Shown here piece after piece: positions 32,953 to 43,798 of a stretch of 64,000 bases of DNA. Position 1 is the first letter of the stretch, and each line of letters opens with the position of its first letter. The notes under the pieces were generated by a model. The model ran no database searches, had not been told where the DNA came from, and saw nothing but the letters and a program-made list of their open reading frames with translations. This DNA is from Arabidopsis thaliana. Lineage: Eukaryota > Streptophyta > Magnoliopsida > Brassicales > Brassicaceae. Position numbers and translations under genes: made by a program. The stretch is from positions 124,001 through 188,000 of the forward strand of contig NC_003070.9 of the NCBI RefSeq assembly GCF_000001735.4, read 5' to 3'.

Positions 32953-34536
32953 CTATTCTCGTCTTTGCCGTTCCCGGTTAAGCATCACCTCGACCATTAG
33001 ATCATTCCATGAATCAATCGGACCGGGTAAGCACCAATGAAGACAATCGTTCTGAACCTGATTCAGCTCCTTGTTCTTCAGCCCAGCGAAAGGATTTGGA
33101 TACCGGTACGGTCCCGGATGTCCATCTGGTCGGAGAAGCGACATTGAAGTTGTGTCAAGTAATACAATGTTTGAATTGGAACCTTCTTGTTGTGTAGTAG
33201 TAGTCTTATAGAACTCTTCAAGCTCGATATCACGCATCGATACATCCTCGCTCTTCATCTCTCCTTCGCTGCCTTCCGTAAACGGCATTGTTCGGTTACA
33301 GAAACCACCAGAGTCCCACTCTCCATTCTCGAAATGATCAGGTGTTGTTGTTCTGAAGAGAACCTGAGCTTTATGGTTCGGTTCAGCGACAAAGTCTAAA
33401 ACCAAATGAAGAACCTTTCGGTACGAGTATAGATAACCGAGTTCGGTCATATTGTTCTTCCCTTGGCAGTAATGGCATCCGGTTACGGTGTTGTTTTCAT
33501 GGAAGATTGTTGTTTTGAGGAACCATTTTCCACCGGAGATGACAACGTAGTCGAAATTGATGTACTGATCAGTCCATTTCTGGTCTAGCTTGTCGAGGTG
33601 TACTCGAATGTCTGAGAAAGGAACTCCGTTCTCAAAGGTTTCAGCTTTTACAAGGAAAGGAGACCAAATGACAGAGAGTGTGAAGTTGTAAGAAGGGAAT
33701 CTCCAGATCCTTGATTTGTATTCCTTGTCATGGAAGATATCTTCTACTTCTTCTACCTAAAACAAGGGCAAGTAGATTTAAGGCTGCTGCTATACAGAGA
33801 AATGAAATTAGAGAAACTGTTGTTGTACCTGAGAGAGAATGCAGAGGAGGGATTGGACATGGTTACGAGAGATGGAATCACCGATAAAAGCCAACCATTT
33901 GTTCCTCATATTGTCAAGGAATTGCTCAGGGTTAAACCTCGGGAGATCGCAATCGCGAGGTTGCCATCTCCATCGAAGGTAATTCACATCTGGCCTTCCG
34001 TTTTTCAAGCAATTTTGGTAATCTTGGATATGACGGCAAGAGACATTGGTGTAGATTGGCCCTGATGGGTCTGGTACCCAATTCCCGATAAAGATATCAC
34101 ACTTGGTTGAAACTACAATTGTTCAAACACTTGGTGAGCACAAATCCAAAATAAGAATTTCTTCTCAAAACCCAATTTCCTCACGTTGCTTGGGTCTTAC
34201 TCTATTGAATTTGAGACTAAAGTAGTGATGATCGGAAAAAGATGATCTCTTACCATTCTGTGAAGCAATGGTTGTGATGTTTGCTGGGGAATCGACAGAG
34301 GCTGAAGTTTGAGTGATGGCAGTGAGACCTGAAGGATCCGGCGGGAGAGATTCCGGCGAGGATCGAACGGTGGGAACCGGAGAGACGGTGGAATTAGTGA
34401 TGAGAAAACGGTAAGCGAGACCGATCAAAAGGAAGAAAGCGACGGATTTGAGGAAAATTTGATTGCGTTGGTGAGAGGAACCAAATGGGGTTCCTTCAAT
34501 CTTGATGCTCTTAGATATTAATCTCAATGAATCCAT
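32953..34536 (-). CDS. TBL25: TRICHOME BIREFRINGENCE-LIKE protein TBL25
   Basis: TBL proteins are Golgi O-acetyltransferases of cell-wall polysaccharides. TBL25 is reported to acetylate mannan. Exons 34254-34536, 33829-34112 and 32953-33756 give 456 residues, the known length. The start MDSLRLISK is followed by a cytosolic tail and one signal anchor (VAFFLLIGLAYRFLI, about residues 33-47). A Ser/Pro/Thr-rich stem follows. The TBL domain opens with KCDIFIGNWVPDPSGP. The catalytic GDS motif is in FIGDSISRNH and the DxxH motif in DCLHWCLPGPIDSWNDL. Both are intact. Four conserved cysteines can be seen. The exon 2 acceptor was chosen at 34113-34114 because it alone keeps KCDIF in frame. Confidence 0.95.
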
Positions 34537-35934
34537 TGCAATTAGAGAGAAGAGCAGATCACTGAGTTTTTTCAAATGTTTCCCTAATTAGCTTTCTGGA
34601 GGTTTTTGGTTGGCGTTGAAAGCGAGGAACTTCATCATTATAAAAAAGACACAGCGGATCCTGTTTTTTTCTTTTTTTCTCAGAAGTACTAAAACATGTT
34701 AGTAATAATTAACTCGAGTTTTTTTGTTTGCATGTGTTTGAATTACTGTAATTGTTTCCACTTTGTTTATGTCGGTCGTGGCTTCATTTAATTTGTGGAG
34801 AGATATTCAGAAGAAGAAAATAATCTAATGATTAGGCATCCATAATTGTTTTTAAAGTTACAATTATACAACTGTAAAGCGCGAATCGTGTACTTGTTGT
34901 CTCTTTAAACATGATTAAGCCATTGCTATTACGGGTGACATGGTACCATTAATTATTTCCAACGTAGACAGGATTACAGTAATCTCTACATTTATGGAAA
35001 TTAGGTGATTAGTTTGTATTTGTAGTGTCTATCAAACGAAACTCGATAAGGATGGTCCTACAGTATTTATTGATTAATTATCACTTATCAGGAGCAAAGA
35101 TAGAGACTTGTTCTCTCTCTCTTTTTTCAACTAAAGACAGAGACCTCGCACTTAGATTTAATGGTTGAAACTTGTAACTAAAACTACTTGTGAGTATATA
35201 AATTAGTATCTAGTTTATGCTTTACACATCTAATTAGACGAAAAAATATATTTTGTCTTCTGATAACCGTGGTAATTTTCATGCTAATTTTGTTTTAAAC
35301 GTTCTATCTAGAGAAAAAAAAAAAATCGTTCTATCTAGACGGTAGAATTAGTTCTCGGTGATTTAAAACATAAACTAATCTTTAGACATGAATTAGTCGT
35401 TTTAGACAGACTAGATTATCGACTCTGTTTTTTTATATGGAGTAGGGTACACCACGACCACGAGGCCCATTGTGAATAAATTATTCCATGGGCTTTAAAT
35501 ATTTGCTACGTGGACCCATCTTACTTGAAGTTGATTTTGGATCTACCATACCAGTGTGTTTTCTTTCTTGAAAACGATTTAACAAGTACACACAGCCTGG
35601 ACAGATCTATAAATATATACATTTATCTTTTGTCACAAAATCAAACAAATATTATTTTATTTCCCAACAGGCAACAGGTTATCCACAATAAAAAATGATC
35701 AATTTACATAAACCAGATCACAAGATATAAAACCATACGGTTTATCTCTTAGACAAAAAAAAAAAAAGTAAGAGAAAGAATGGAACATTGTAAGAGAACC
35801 CCCAAAAAAGAAACTAAACCCAAAAACAGAATAGCAAATAAGTTTTGGGTCAGAATATAAGCAAAGATGTGTTATATATCAATCACAAAGAATAATTTAC
35901 AAATCAGAGAGGTCAAAACAAAGCTGACGAAGCT
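34537..35934. other. Intergenic, TBL25 promoter and 3' region of the DUF3133 gene
   Basis: This is AT-rich with no supported gene. From about 35,640 it is probably the 3' UTR of the minus-strand gene ending at 35935. An A13 tract lies at 35755-35767. Confidence 0.5.
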
Positions 35935-38219
35935 TCACGAGACTAATGATCTTGGAACCCTCATGCCAAATCCATGCTTCACCTTGTCAACCCTGATTCA
36001 ATTTTCAACCATAAAATTTCAGAATCAACTAAATGATTGATGTAAAAATTTGATTACATGGAATTGTGTTGTGCTTACGTTGGAGCTAATCTGCCAAGAC
36101 TCTTAAGTTCTTCACCAGAGTCTCCATCAAGAACTCTTCCTGCTATATCAATGATGTAAGAACGGTTCTTGCCTCGAGGAAGACCTCTACTTGATAGTAA
36201 CTCTAGGTCTCTCTCGTGAAGCTCTCTTCCGTTTACAAACACACTCGTGTTTCCTGCACCGCAGTTATCCGGCATTGGTCGACTAAACTCCTCTATAAAT
36301 GGCTGCATCAACCAACAATTGTTTCCCATTTCCTCATCAAGTACCAATCAATACAAAGAATTATGAAACAGTGTACTGGAATTCAAAGCAATATAGAAGA
36401 GATGTGAAAGTTCTTACTGGTATTATACCGAGACAAGGGTTTCCCATCACTCCCCAGAATCCAGCACGGTAATCATACCTGGTCAGAATCATAACATAAA
36501 GATGGTTTCTTGAACGACTGATCAATTCTTTTGACGTAGATTTATCAAAACGTAACCCCAAACATACCAGTATTTGCCAGCTTGAACTGGCCCAGCTTGT
36601 TTCTCAGCGCTAATAACCAGATCTTCTGGTATCAGATACCCATTCACCCAAACCTCTAGCTGCTCGTTGTTTTGGTCGTTAGAACTGATATTATTTGTGA
36701 CCTCTGCGAAACTGTGCTCACTACTCTGCTTTCGGTTTCTTGGTCGTCTCCCTTCTTTGCTGGCTTTTGAGATCCTTGAATCTTCAGACTCCTCGGTGTT
36801 AGTATAGTACTCATTATAAGAAACATCTGTCTCAGTAGCTACTGATTCTGATTTCAGGGAGTCTTGTTTCGTGTATGATTCTTGCTTATAGTACCCTAAC
36901 TGCGCCATTCCGTAAGTGATTGCAGCTCGGTTTACATTAGAATACTCAAAGAGCTCAAGAAGATTGGACTTTTCCGGAGGAGGAGGAGGAGGAACCTTCG
37001 CGCCTTGGGCTCTGCTGCGAACAGACTTGACGACCTGTTTCCGCGGCTCACTAGAAATGCTTGACCTGTCTTCATCGTTTGAGTGATCACTAGGCGATAC
37101 AGCATGGACAATTTTCGTTTCCTGGTGTATTCTTGGTTCTTCATCATTGAGTGGATAATCATCTACCACAGGGATTGGTGAGCTTCTATCTTCAACCTCT
37201 ACAGAAACCCGGTTCGTAGTTTCCCCCAGGGCAGAAGATGAGAAAACAAGCTTCTTATCAACAACTCTGAACGTGATAACCTCAGAACAAGCACCACATT
37301 GCATCTTTTGTTGCCTTTCCTGACCAAGAAGCTTCTTCTTAGGCACATATAGCAGCTCAAAGCAACTGTGACAAGCAATAAAAGGCGCACCGCCTGCTAG
37401 AGGATGGCAACGACGTGAATCAGTATCAGACACAGCTTGTTGAACATACCCACGAGCAAAAGCACCACCCATTTCAGAATCAATTTCACTAGGCCACCTC
37501 GTGTGAACACCACCATGTGGACTAAAGGGTCCAACTTTCTCACCGTGGTGCAAAGCCGGGCTAAATGGGACATCACCATACCTACTTGGCGTACCCGGAA
37601 AGAATCTAGGGTCCTGTAACTGTGACTCAAGTATATCAGAGCCAATGTCTACATACTGTCCTTGAGGATAGGGTGGACGAGGCGGCATCTGATTAGGGTA
37701 ATGACTTGGTCCTTGATAAAAGTTTTGAGGTATCCTATGCACTGGGAATCCATAAGGGTCTCTATAAGCTGGAACATGAGGTTGGTTACTCGCGGTAGGA
37801 TACATTCCATAAGGAAATGGCTCAGGGTATGGATTGTAATAAGAAGGAGGAGGTCCATGATGGGCATGGAAACCCATTGGTGGCTGATCAACAACAGTAG
37901 CATTATTACCTCCACCACGGAGAAGATGATCTTTAATAGAATCAAGCTTTCTCAAAAGCTCGGCTTGTTGTTTATCAGTGTACTGAATTGGGTTGTTTCT
38001 GGTGGTTGTGTTCTTAGAAGAAGAAGAATCTGAATCAGTCTCTTCCTCCTTTCTCGAGCTCTTGACGAATCTCTGAGAACCAGGTCGTGAATTCGAATCG
38101 TCTAGGCGATTTCTCATCGGGCTAGTAGCGGATTCATTGAGATCCTCCTTAAAGCCTCTGTCTTCATCACTTCTTGAGGAACCAGTATCTGCTCCATAAA
38201 CGTCACCGCTTGTCCTCAT
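35935..38219 (-). CDS. Extra-large-G-like DUF3133 protein
   Basis: This is recalled as AT1G01440. Exons 36568-38219, 36418-36478, 36079-36302 and 35935-35992 give 664 residues from MRTSGDVYGADTG. The N-terminal third is Ser- and Pro/Tyr-rich (PPPSYYNPYPEPFPYG). A zinc-ribbon-like DUF3133 module starts at residue 283 with CHSCFELLYVPKKK and closes with CGAC. A long Ser/Glu-rich linker follows. The C-terminal 100 residues (NCGAGNTSVFVNGRELHERD, RGLPRGKNRSYIIDIAGRVL, ELKSLGRLAPTVDKVKHGFG) match the end of plant extra-large G proteins. The G-alpha domain itself is absent. The last exon was chosen over an in-frame stop at 36075 because the intron GTAAGC at 36078 continues the XLG-like tail. The function is unknown. 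Confidence 0.85.
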
Positions 38220-39395
38220 CGGAAAAAAAAAACAAAAATTCTCCGACGAAGACCAGCTTCTAGGGTTTTGCTTGTTTAAACTGCAACAGAAATAATAATC
38301 CTTGAATTCAAACAAAATCCGAAATTATCAACAAATTCTCTAATCGAATCTTCTCCAATCCGCGAATAGTAACATGGTAGAGCAAATCTTAAAATTTTCC
38401 TAGAGACTAGTTCAAGAGTTTCCATGATTGCACAGCATCCAAAACGGGAAAGACAAGACAGAGAGATATAGGAAAATCAAACGCACCTCGAAGAAGAGTG
38501 ATTCCGGCGTCAGTATTATGAATATTTTTTGGGCAATTTCTTCGTCTCCGGTGAGAATCAAGCTTTTAGTCTCTTTGACGCAGCCATTTTTTAATATTAA
38601 AGGAGTTTTGTGAAAATTTCAGAGGAATTTATTTAAATAATCAAAAGACTTCGAACAATAGCTCTACTTTTCTTGCTTCGTTTTCCCGGGAATCTACCAA
38701 CTAGGAACAATTAGATCGACAATGGAGTTTAAGAATTTTGACATATCTAGAAACTATGAGTCTTACCAGGTCAAGTTGACCAAGAGATAACGTGACGACC
38801 AAAAATAATGCAACAAAATAAAAATAGTAGTAACTAATGAATTGGTTGGATCGATTCGAATTTAACTGCATTTGAAAGGTGAAAGTTAAAGTACCAAATT
38901 AGGTCTTTGATATATTTGTGTCTCGCTGCTCCAAAACCAACAATACCTTGAACTACACACACTATTCATCATGGCCATGGTGGGTTTAGTTTATAACGAT
39001 GAATGTGTACGTATTTTATACATGTATTGTATAATATTATCTTGTCAAAATAGATGGTGTGCCATGTTCCCAGACGTGCTCATAACTTGAATTCTTTTCA
39101 TCATCATCATCTTTAAAAAGTTTAGAGATGTATTTTAGTTGTTGGAATTGTATTTTATATTAGGGTGACAATGACAAATGTTATAGCTGTAAAGTATTTT
39201 TTGTACAAATCAGCTGCTTAGTTTGTTTACTCCACTTGCTTATAATGTTATATTTGACAAATCTGTTGGTATTAAAATCATAATAACGTACTTATCACCA
39301 AAAAAAAAAAAGAAATCATAGCTTCATTCATCTAAAACTAGAGTGGGGACTTTTTGGTCATATCACAATCAATGACATAATAAAAGCGTCGGAGG
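38220..39395. other. DUF3133 gene leader and intergenic region
   Basis: The leader of the minus-strand gene runs to about 38,590, probably with an intron (donor-like signal near 38,282, acceptor side near 38,480). The rest is AT-rich. Telobox-like AGGGTTTT occurs at 38262. From about 39,000 the region may be 3' UTR or antisense of the kinase gene. Confidence 0.4.
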
Positions 39396-39515
39396 ATGGA
39401 TGTGACGGAGTCGGCGGTGGCGGAGATATTGAAATTGACGAGAGACAGAGCCAAAGCTCCGAACCACGCCATGTCTCTAGTCCCCGGCGGAATCGCTGTT
39501 CCCCTTTTTTGTTAA
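39396..39515 (+). ncRNA. Possible antisense transcript exon with a short ORF
   Basis: A 39-codon ORF (MDVTESAVAEILKLTRDRAK...) with ordinary protein-like composition ends at TAA 39515, directly before a good donor (AAG|GTAATT at 39517). A good acceptor (TTTTTCCCTGCAG) ends at 39933. A plus-strand spliced RNA here would run antisense to the last exon of the kinase gene. I recall a non-coding locus (AT1G01448) in this place. No homology is recognised for the ORF. Confidence 0.35.
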
Positions 39516-39934
39516 GGTAATTTTCAGGCAGATTAGTCAAGGTTCCTTATTTTTGATGTTTTTATCCACATTCGAAGCCCAAAATTTGATTAGTGTAATT
39601 TGATGGTGTTTGATAGATTGTAGAAATAGTGGAGCAGGCCTAGTTTACTTCACTTCAGCGTTGAGCCTCTACAGTCTAGGCACATAATTTTGCCTCATAT
39701 GATTTGTTTCCTTTAAGATAATATTGTAGCTAGTAGCTACTGAATCAATCAGTCACTAGCCTGAACAATATACGAGCCTAGTAGTATCTGTAGGAAACTT
39801 TGAATAAAGAAGAATTTTATCGTTTTCGATAGATATGTAGTGGAGTGTGTGTCACCACATACGAGTTAGTATGTCTTTTGACTTGTACAGCATTTTGAAC
39901 TTGCTATTATGAACCTATTCTTTTTCCCTGCAGA

Positions 39935-42138
39935 CTAGGAAAGCTCAGAGTCAGAGGCATGTCCAGAGTTTGATCGTCGTATCCTTGGGCTTATCAATAT
40001 CAGCTGACTCTCAGAGTTTGCTCTCATGCTTTGCCCACCACAAGGGCTTAGTGGCGGATGCCTTGATCGTCCTCTCGGAGTTGTCCCTGAACAGAATCCA
40101 AAGGCTAGTGACACAAAACAAAAAAATTAGTACAAGTAACCAAGTTCATATTTGTTAGGGAGCCTATATATATATATATATATTGGCTGATGATAATCTC
40201 ACCTGGTTTTTGAATTGGTTTCAGGCTAGAAGCTCTTTTCAGAAGATTTGAAACCTGCTTCTTGCTCATACCAACATCATTTGAGGAGCATGACAATCTT
40301 CTTTCCTTGGCATATGACAACTGCTCATCTGATCCTGCCCCACCCTCATCCTCGCTACACGAAGCCCATTCACTTCCTGATTCCGATGGTTCCCGGAGAT
40401 TATCCTTTTCACACGTTTTTGCCCGTTCCACAACCCTATATGCAAACATTTGAAAAGGAACCTGTGAAACTTTGGTTAGCTCTGTAGATTCCCAAGAAAG
40501 CTTCTGCAATAGCTTTGTCTCGATCTCGCAGTAATCCACAGTAGGCGCAATGGACGGGTCTTGTTGGCTACTACTGTAACATTCCGGGTTCAAAGCTAGA
40601 AACCGTTTGATATACCGGAGAATTCTGCTTATCGATGAGAAAGTTGGACGCTGATTGGGATCAGCATGCCAGCATCGTTTTGTCAGGTTTGTTATGAACT
40701 TTGGTGAATTAAATGGAAAAAGCGGTCTCTCCCCGGCCCTAATGTTTCTACTCATCTTATCTCCTTGCAGGTGGCTATCTTCAAATGGTACTTTACCTGT
40801 CAGAAGCTCAAAGCTAACCATCCCAAAGCTATACACGTCAGATTTATCACTATACTTAAGGCTTCCTGCAGTTCCACTCTGTTCTTGCTCCTCTAGAACT
40901 TCTGGAGAATACCATATGAATGGAAAATTCTCATTCTGACTCGTCAAAGAAGCACTTTTACTAGAGAATCCCTTGACAGAATTCAACCCGAACCCAAAAA
41001 TCTTCCCAAGCAGATACCCATCTCCGGATTGGTTACTTCTTGGTTTGACAAGAATGTTTGATGGATTCAACTCTCCGTGGTATATTCTCTTCGAGTGAAG
41101 ATATTCCATACCCAAAGCTATCTGAAGCATCAGATCAACCGCGACCGGGAGGGAGAGAGTGTTCTTCTTCCTAGGACCACATACCTCTTTGATGTGCATT
41201 CCAAGGGTTTTCCTCATCAGTTCCATGACCAAGAAACACTCTTTCTTCTCCTCATCCGTGAATCCGCAGAGGTAATATACAATGTTTGGGTGTGAAAGAG
41301 ATAGCAATGGAGTAATCTGAGGAAGCAAAGCATCAATATCCCCAAAGAAATGCCTAAGCGCAAAGCTCTCGCCTAACCAGGTAATCTCCTTGTACTGACT
41401 TCCATTCCCTAATCTTTTTTTCACTTGGTAATCTTTTGTGTTATCCAGAAGAGAAGAAGGAAATAGCTTGGGGCTCTCATTTCCATCTCCCAAATGCTTC
41501 AAAAGGAAATCAGCCATCTTCCGTTCATGTTTGCTCGAACCGGACTGCTTTTTCTCCTGAAGCTCCTTGATCAGAATCCAACGGTCCTCTGTCCAAGCAC
41601 TCTCGAACCGGTTGCAGAAATCCTCGGTCACCAAATACTCTCTCCCAAACTTCCAGGTAAACATCTGAGAGTCATTCCATTGCTTCATATACTTGTTAGA
41701 ATGCACCAACCTCTTCTTGCTCATCTCTTCTTCATCCCACCCTGAAACCTCACTCGCTGTCTCAATAGCCTCGACGATGATCGGTAGACAAGAGAGCAAG
41801 TTATGTATGTGAAGCTCTGTGCAATCTCTATTGCTATGCAACACAATAGCCTTAGCCCAAAACCCAAGTTTAGGCTCTAAAGACATTCTAACATAAGCCT
41901 CTCCTTCTCTAACCACCCATAGAAGCTCCCTTAAGGGCTGTTCTAGTATCTTCCATTTAGTGTTCTTCTCTTTGAAGCGTAGATTGGATCGCATCGACAC
42001 AGAAATTGACTCGTAGGCTGCGGTGAAGAGGTCGAGTAATAGAGAGCATTGACGCTGGTTGATTTGAATGCTGTCCTTGAACACCATTAACGCTCTTATG
42101 CTTCCTAATACCTCTCCTATCTCTCGAAATTGATCCAT
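39935..42138 (-). CDS. DUF1221-type protein kinase-like protein, catalytically dead by sequence
   Basis: This is recalled as AT1G01450. Exons 40203-42138 and 39935-40104 give 701 residues. Residues 1-200 are the helical DUF1221-type region (SIRALMVFKDSIQINQRQCS). A kinase fold follows at about 240-513. All three catalytic signatures are changed: the ATP-lysine motif reads FALRH (260-263), HRD reads HGEL (354-357) and DFG reads GFG (382-384). The APE-like SPEVLEE and the C-lobe DKSDVYSFGMVSFELLTGKVPF remain. The C-terminus (TTPRGRSRHPPLSPCGGQSM, then SESQLILISPRIRRSNSGHA) is Ser/Arg-rich and typical of the family. I set the second exon by the acceptor at 40105-40106; without it the frame runs into TA-repeat sequence. 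The kinase family is certain; it is probably a scaffold or regulatory pseudokinase. Confidence 0.88.
40165..40182 (+). repeat. (TA)9 tract in the kinase gene intron
   Basis: Nine TA units lie in the 98-bp last intron of the minus-strand kinase gene. Confidence 0.9.
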
Positions 42139-42279
42139 TTCACACCTCTTCAATTGTACACAAGGCCTTCGGAATTTGTATTATAAATTATTGTACTCAT
42201 AAGAAATCGTATCACAGGAATGGATTTGTGAAAGAAATTCTCTACTTGAGATGTACGGACACATCATACGGATAATAAG

Positions 42280-42483
42280 TTATATTTGGCAATTGTAGCC
42301 TTTGTTTGTTTTATTTACTGAAGTTTGTTTTTTATAACAAACGCGCATGATAGCGTTCTCATCTCCGAGACAAATCACAAACGACGCAACGTCCAAAGTA
42401 GCATTAATATCGTACATGAAACAAATGCTGTTGCGTTTAACGCTACTGGTTTCGATACCGCTTCTCCCACCTACAAAGATCAT
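42280..42483 (-). pseudogene. Protein-like ORF fragment upstream of the kinase gene
   Basis: This minus-strand ORF starts MIFVGGRSGIETSSVKRNSI and continues with MYDINATLDVASFVI and CLGDENAIMRV. The pattern 'VGxxxSIExx...KRNSIxF..D' recalls the C-terminal DUF295-type region of F-box proteins, but this is a weak impression. It has only about 67 codons and no F-box in the window. It is most likely a gene fragment; a short real gene is possible. Confidence 0.3.
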
Positions 42484-42928
42484 ATAATATGGTCTTGTTA
42501 AAGTAGCTGAATTAACAACTTTTGTTATTTGATTAATTTGATAATTCTGCTATCTTTTGGAAATTTCTGTGAGCACTAGACATTGAAGTACAGTTTGGAA
42601 CTTTATCCTTGAAGAAAAAGGCAAAAACGAATTGTATATTTTAAATGCCAAAGACACATAACACAAAACCATCTAACAATGATCACACGCATGTATGTGT
42701 AACATATAGGAGTATATAATGTGTGGATGAAAACTAGAACAATGGCTGCATTAATATCTGATCCCAAGTTAAATAAAAAAGGTACAAATTCCTCGTGTAC
42801 GTAGCTCTTAGCTCTATATGGTTTTGGTTTGTCTTTGAACCTTTGAGGCGCATCATGACCGCAATTTGATCCTGCAATCAAATCAAATGGCTTCGTTAAT
42901 ATTTTGCTAATTACACGACGGTTACGCT

Positions 42929-43798
42929 TTATATAAATACCTTTTTGTAATATGATTTATTTAGTTTACTATCGACCAAATCATCTAATTTCGACCAGGT
43001 AGTTTCTACGTACCATTTGAGCATTTTGATGGTGCATTGGGCCATTTTTGAGTCAAGCGTCTGTAATATAACGCCTCCGCATCTGAGACTAACGCCCACA
43101 GTAACAATCTTACGACTGCCCACAGCCAATCCTACCTTCGTCTTAGCTGTCACTGTCACCAACAGCTTCTTACTCTTCAGCTCTACCTGTAGCCTCTTTG
43201 CCGTCGGATCATCCACCTGTCGTTTCCTCACCGTCGTCGGGACAATCACAGCCGTCCGATTCCCTGGCTTCTCAATAAAGCCTTTGACTTTCGTTGACTC
43301 TAGGTTGGTCTCAAAGTCTTTCTCTCCGAGAATCACAGCCACGTCAGTATCTCCGTAATAAAACGTTAGCTTTCCGTTAGGGTTTCTAAAATCGAGCACC
43401 GACGTTGTATCCGCCGACAAAAAAGACCATCCGTCGTCGGATTTTCCGTCGGAAAAGTTGAAGTTGCTGATTTTGAACGAGGCTAGGCGGACGACGGGTA
43501 GTTTCGGGCTGTACCAAAGGAAGAAAACAGCGACGGCGATGAGGATGAGGAGGAGAATCACGGCGAATAAGATACAAACGCAGCAGCAGAAAACGCGGCA
43601 GAAACTACACCGCCTTTTCTTATCGGCCGGATGGATAGGCCTCGGACGGCGACGTGGAAGCGTTGCCGTCCCAGAAGGCGGAGCTGATGGTTGATTCTGT
43701 TGATCACGGAAACCAGGTGGTTTTTGGAGTGCCGGTTGTAACGGTTTCTCGGCCGCCATTTCTTCATCGCCGGCGATGGTTGGCCGCTTTTGATCCAT
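42929..43798 (-). CDS. LEA_2 / NHL-type single-pass membrane protein
   Basis: This is recalled as AT1G01453. The frame gives 289 residues from MDQKRPTIAGDEEM. A proline-rich basic N-terminus (LPRRRPRPIHPADKKRR) precedes a cysteine-rich stretch (CRVFCCCVC) and one membrane span (ILFAVILLLILIAVAVFFLW, about residues 75-95). An extracellular or lumenal LEA_2 domain follows (VVRLASFKISNFNFSDGK ... VLDFRNPNGKLTFYYGD). This is the plan of NDR1/HIN1-like proteins, which are tied to defence and membrane stress. A possible intron (donor at 42939-42940, acceptor at 42872-42873) would swap the last three residues for 45 others ending at 42734, giving 331 residues. I cannot decide between the two. Confidence 0.8.
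   Translation of the reverse strand: MDQKRPTIAGDEEMAAEKPLQPALQKPPGFRDQQNQPSAPPSGTATLPRRRPRPIHPADKKRRCSFCRVFCCCVCILFAVILLLILIAVAVFFLWYSPKLPVVRLASFKISNFNFSDGKSDDGWSFLSADTTSVLDFRNPNGKLTFYYGDTDVAVILGEKDFETNLESTKVKGFIEKPGNRTAVIVPTTVRKRQVDDPTAKRLQVELKSKKLLVTVTAKTKVGLAVGSRKIVTVGVSLRCGGVILQTLDSKMAQCTIKMLKWYVETTWSKLDDLVDSKLNKSYYKKVFI

Noticed and set aside
33730-34065. 111-codon plus-strand frame
   Set aside because: It lies opposite TBL25 exons 2 and 3 and crosses a TBL25 intron; no independent signals.
36075-36077. In-frame stop as the end of the DUF3133 protein
   Set aside because: A GTAAGC donor overlaps it, and splicing to 35992 continues a tail that matches extra-large G proteins.
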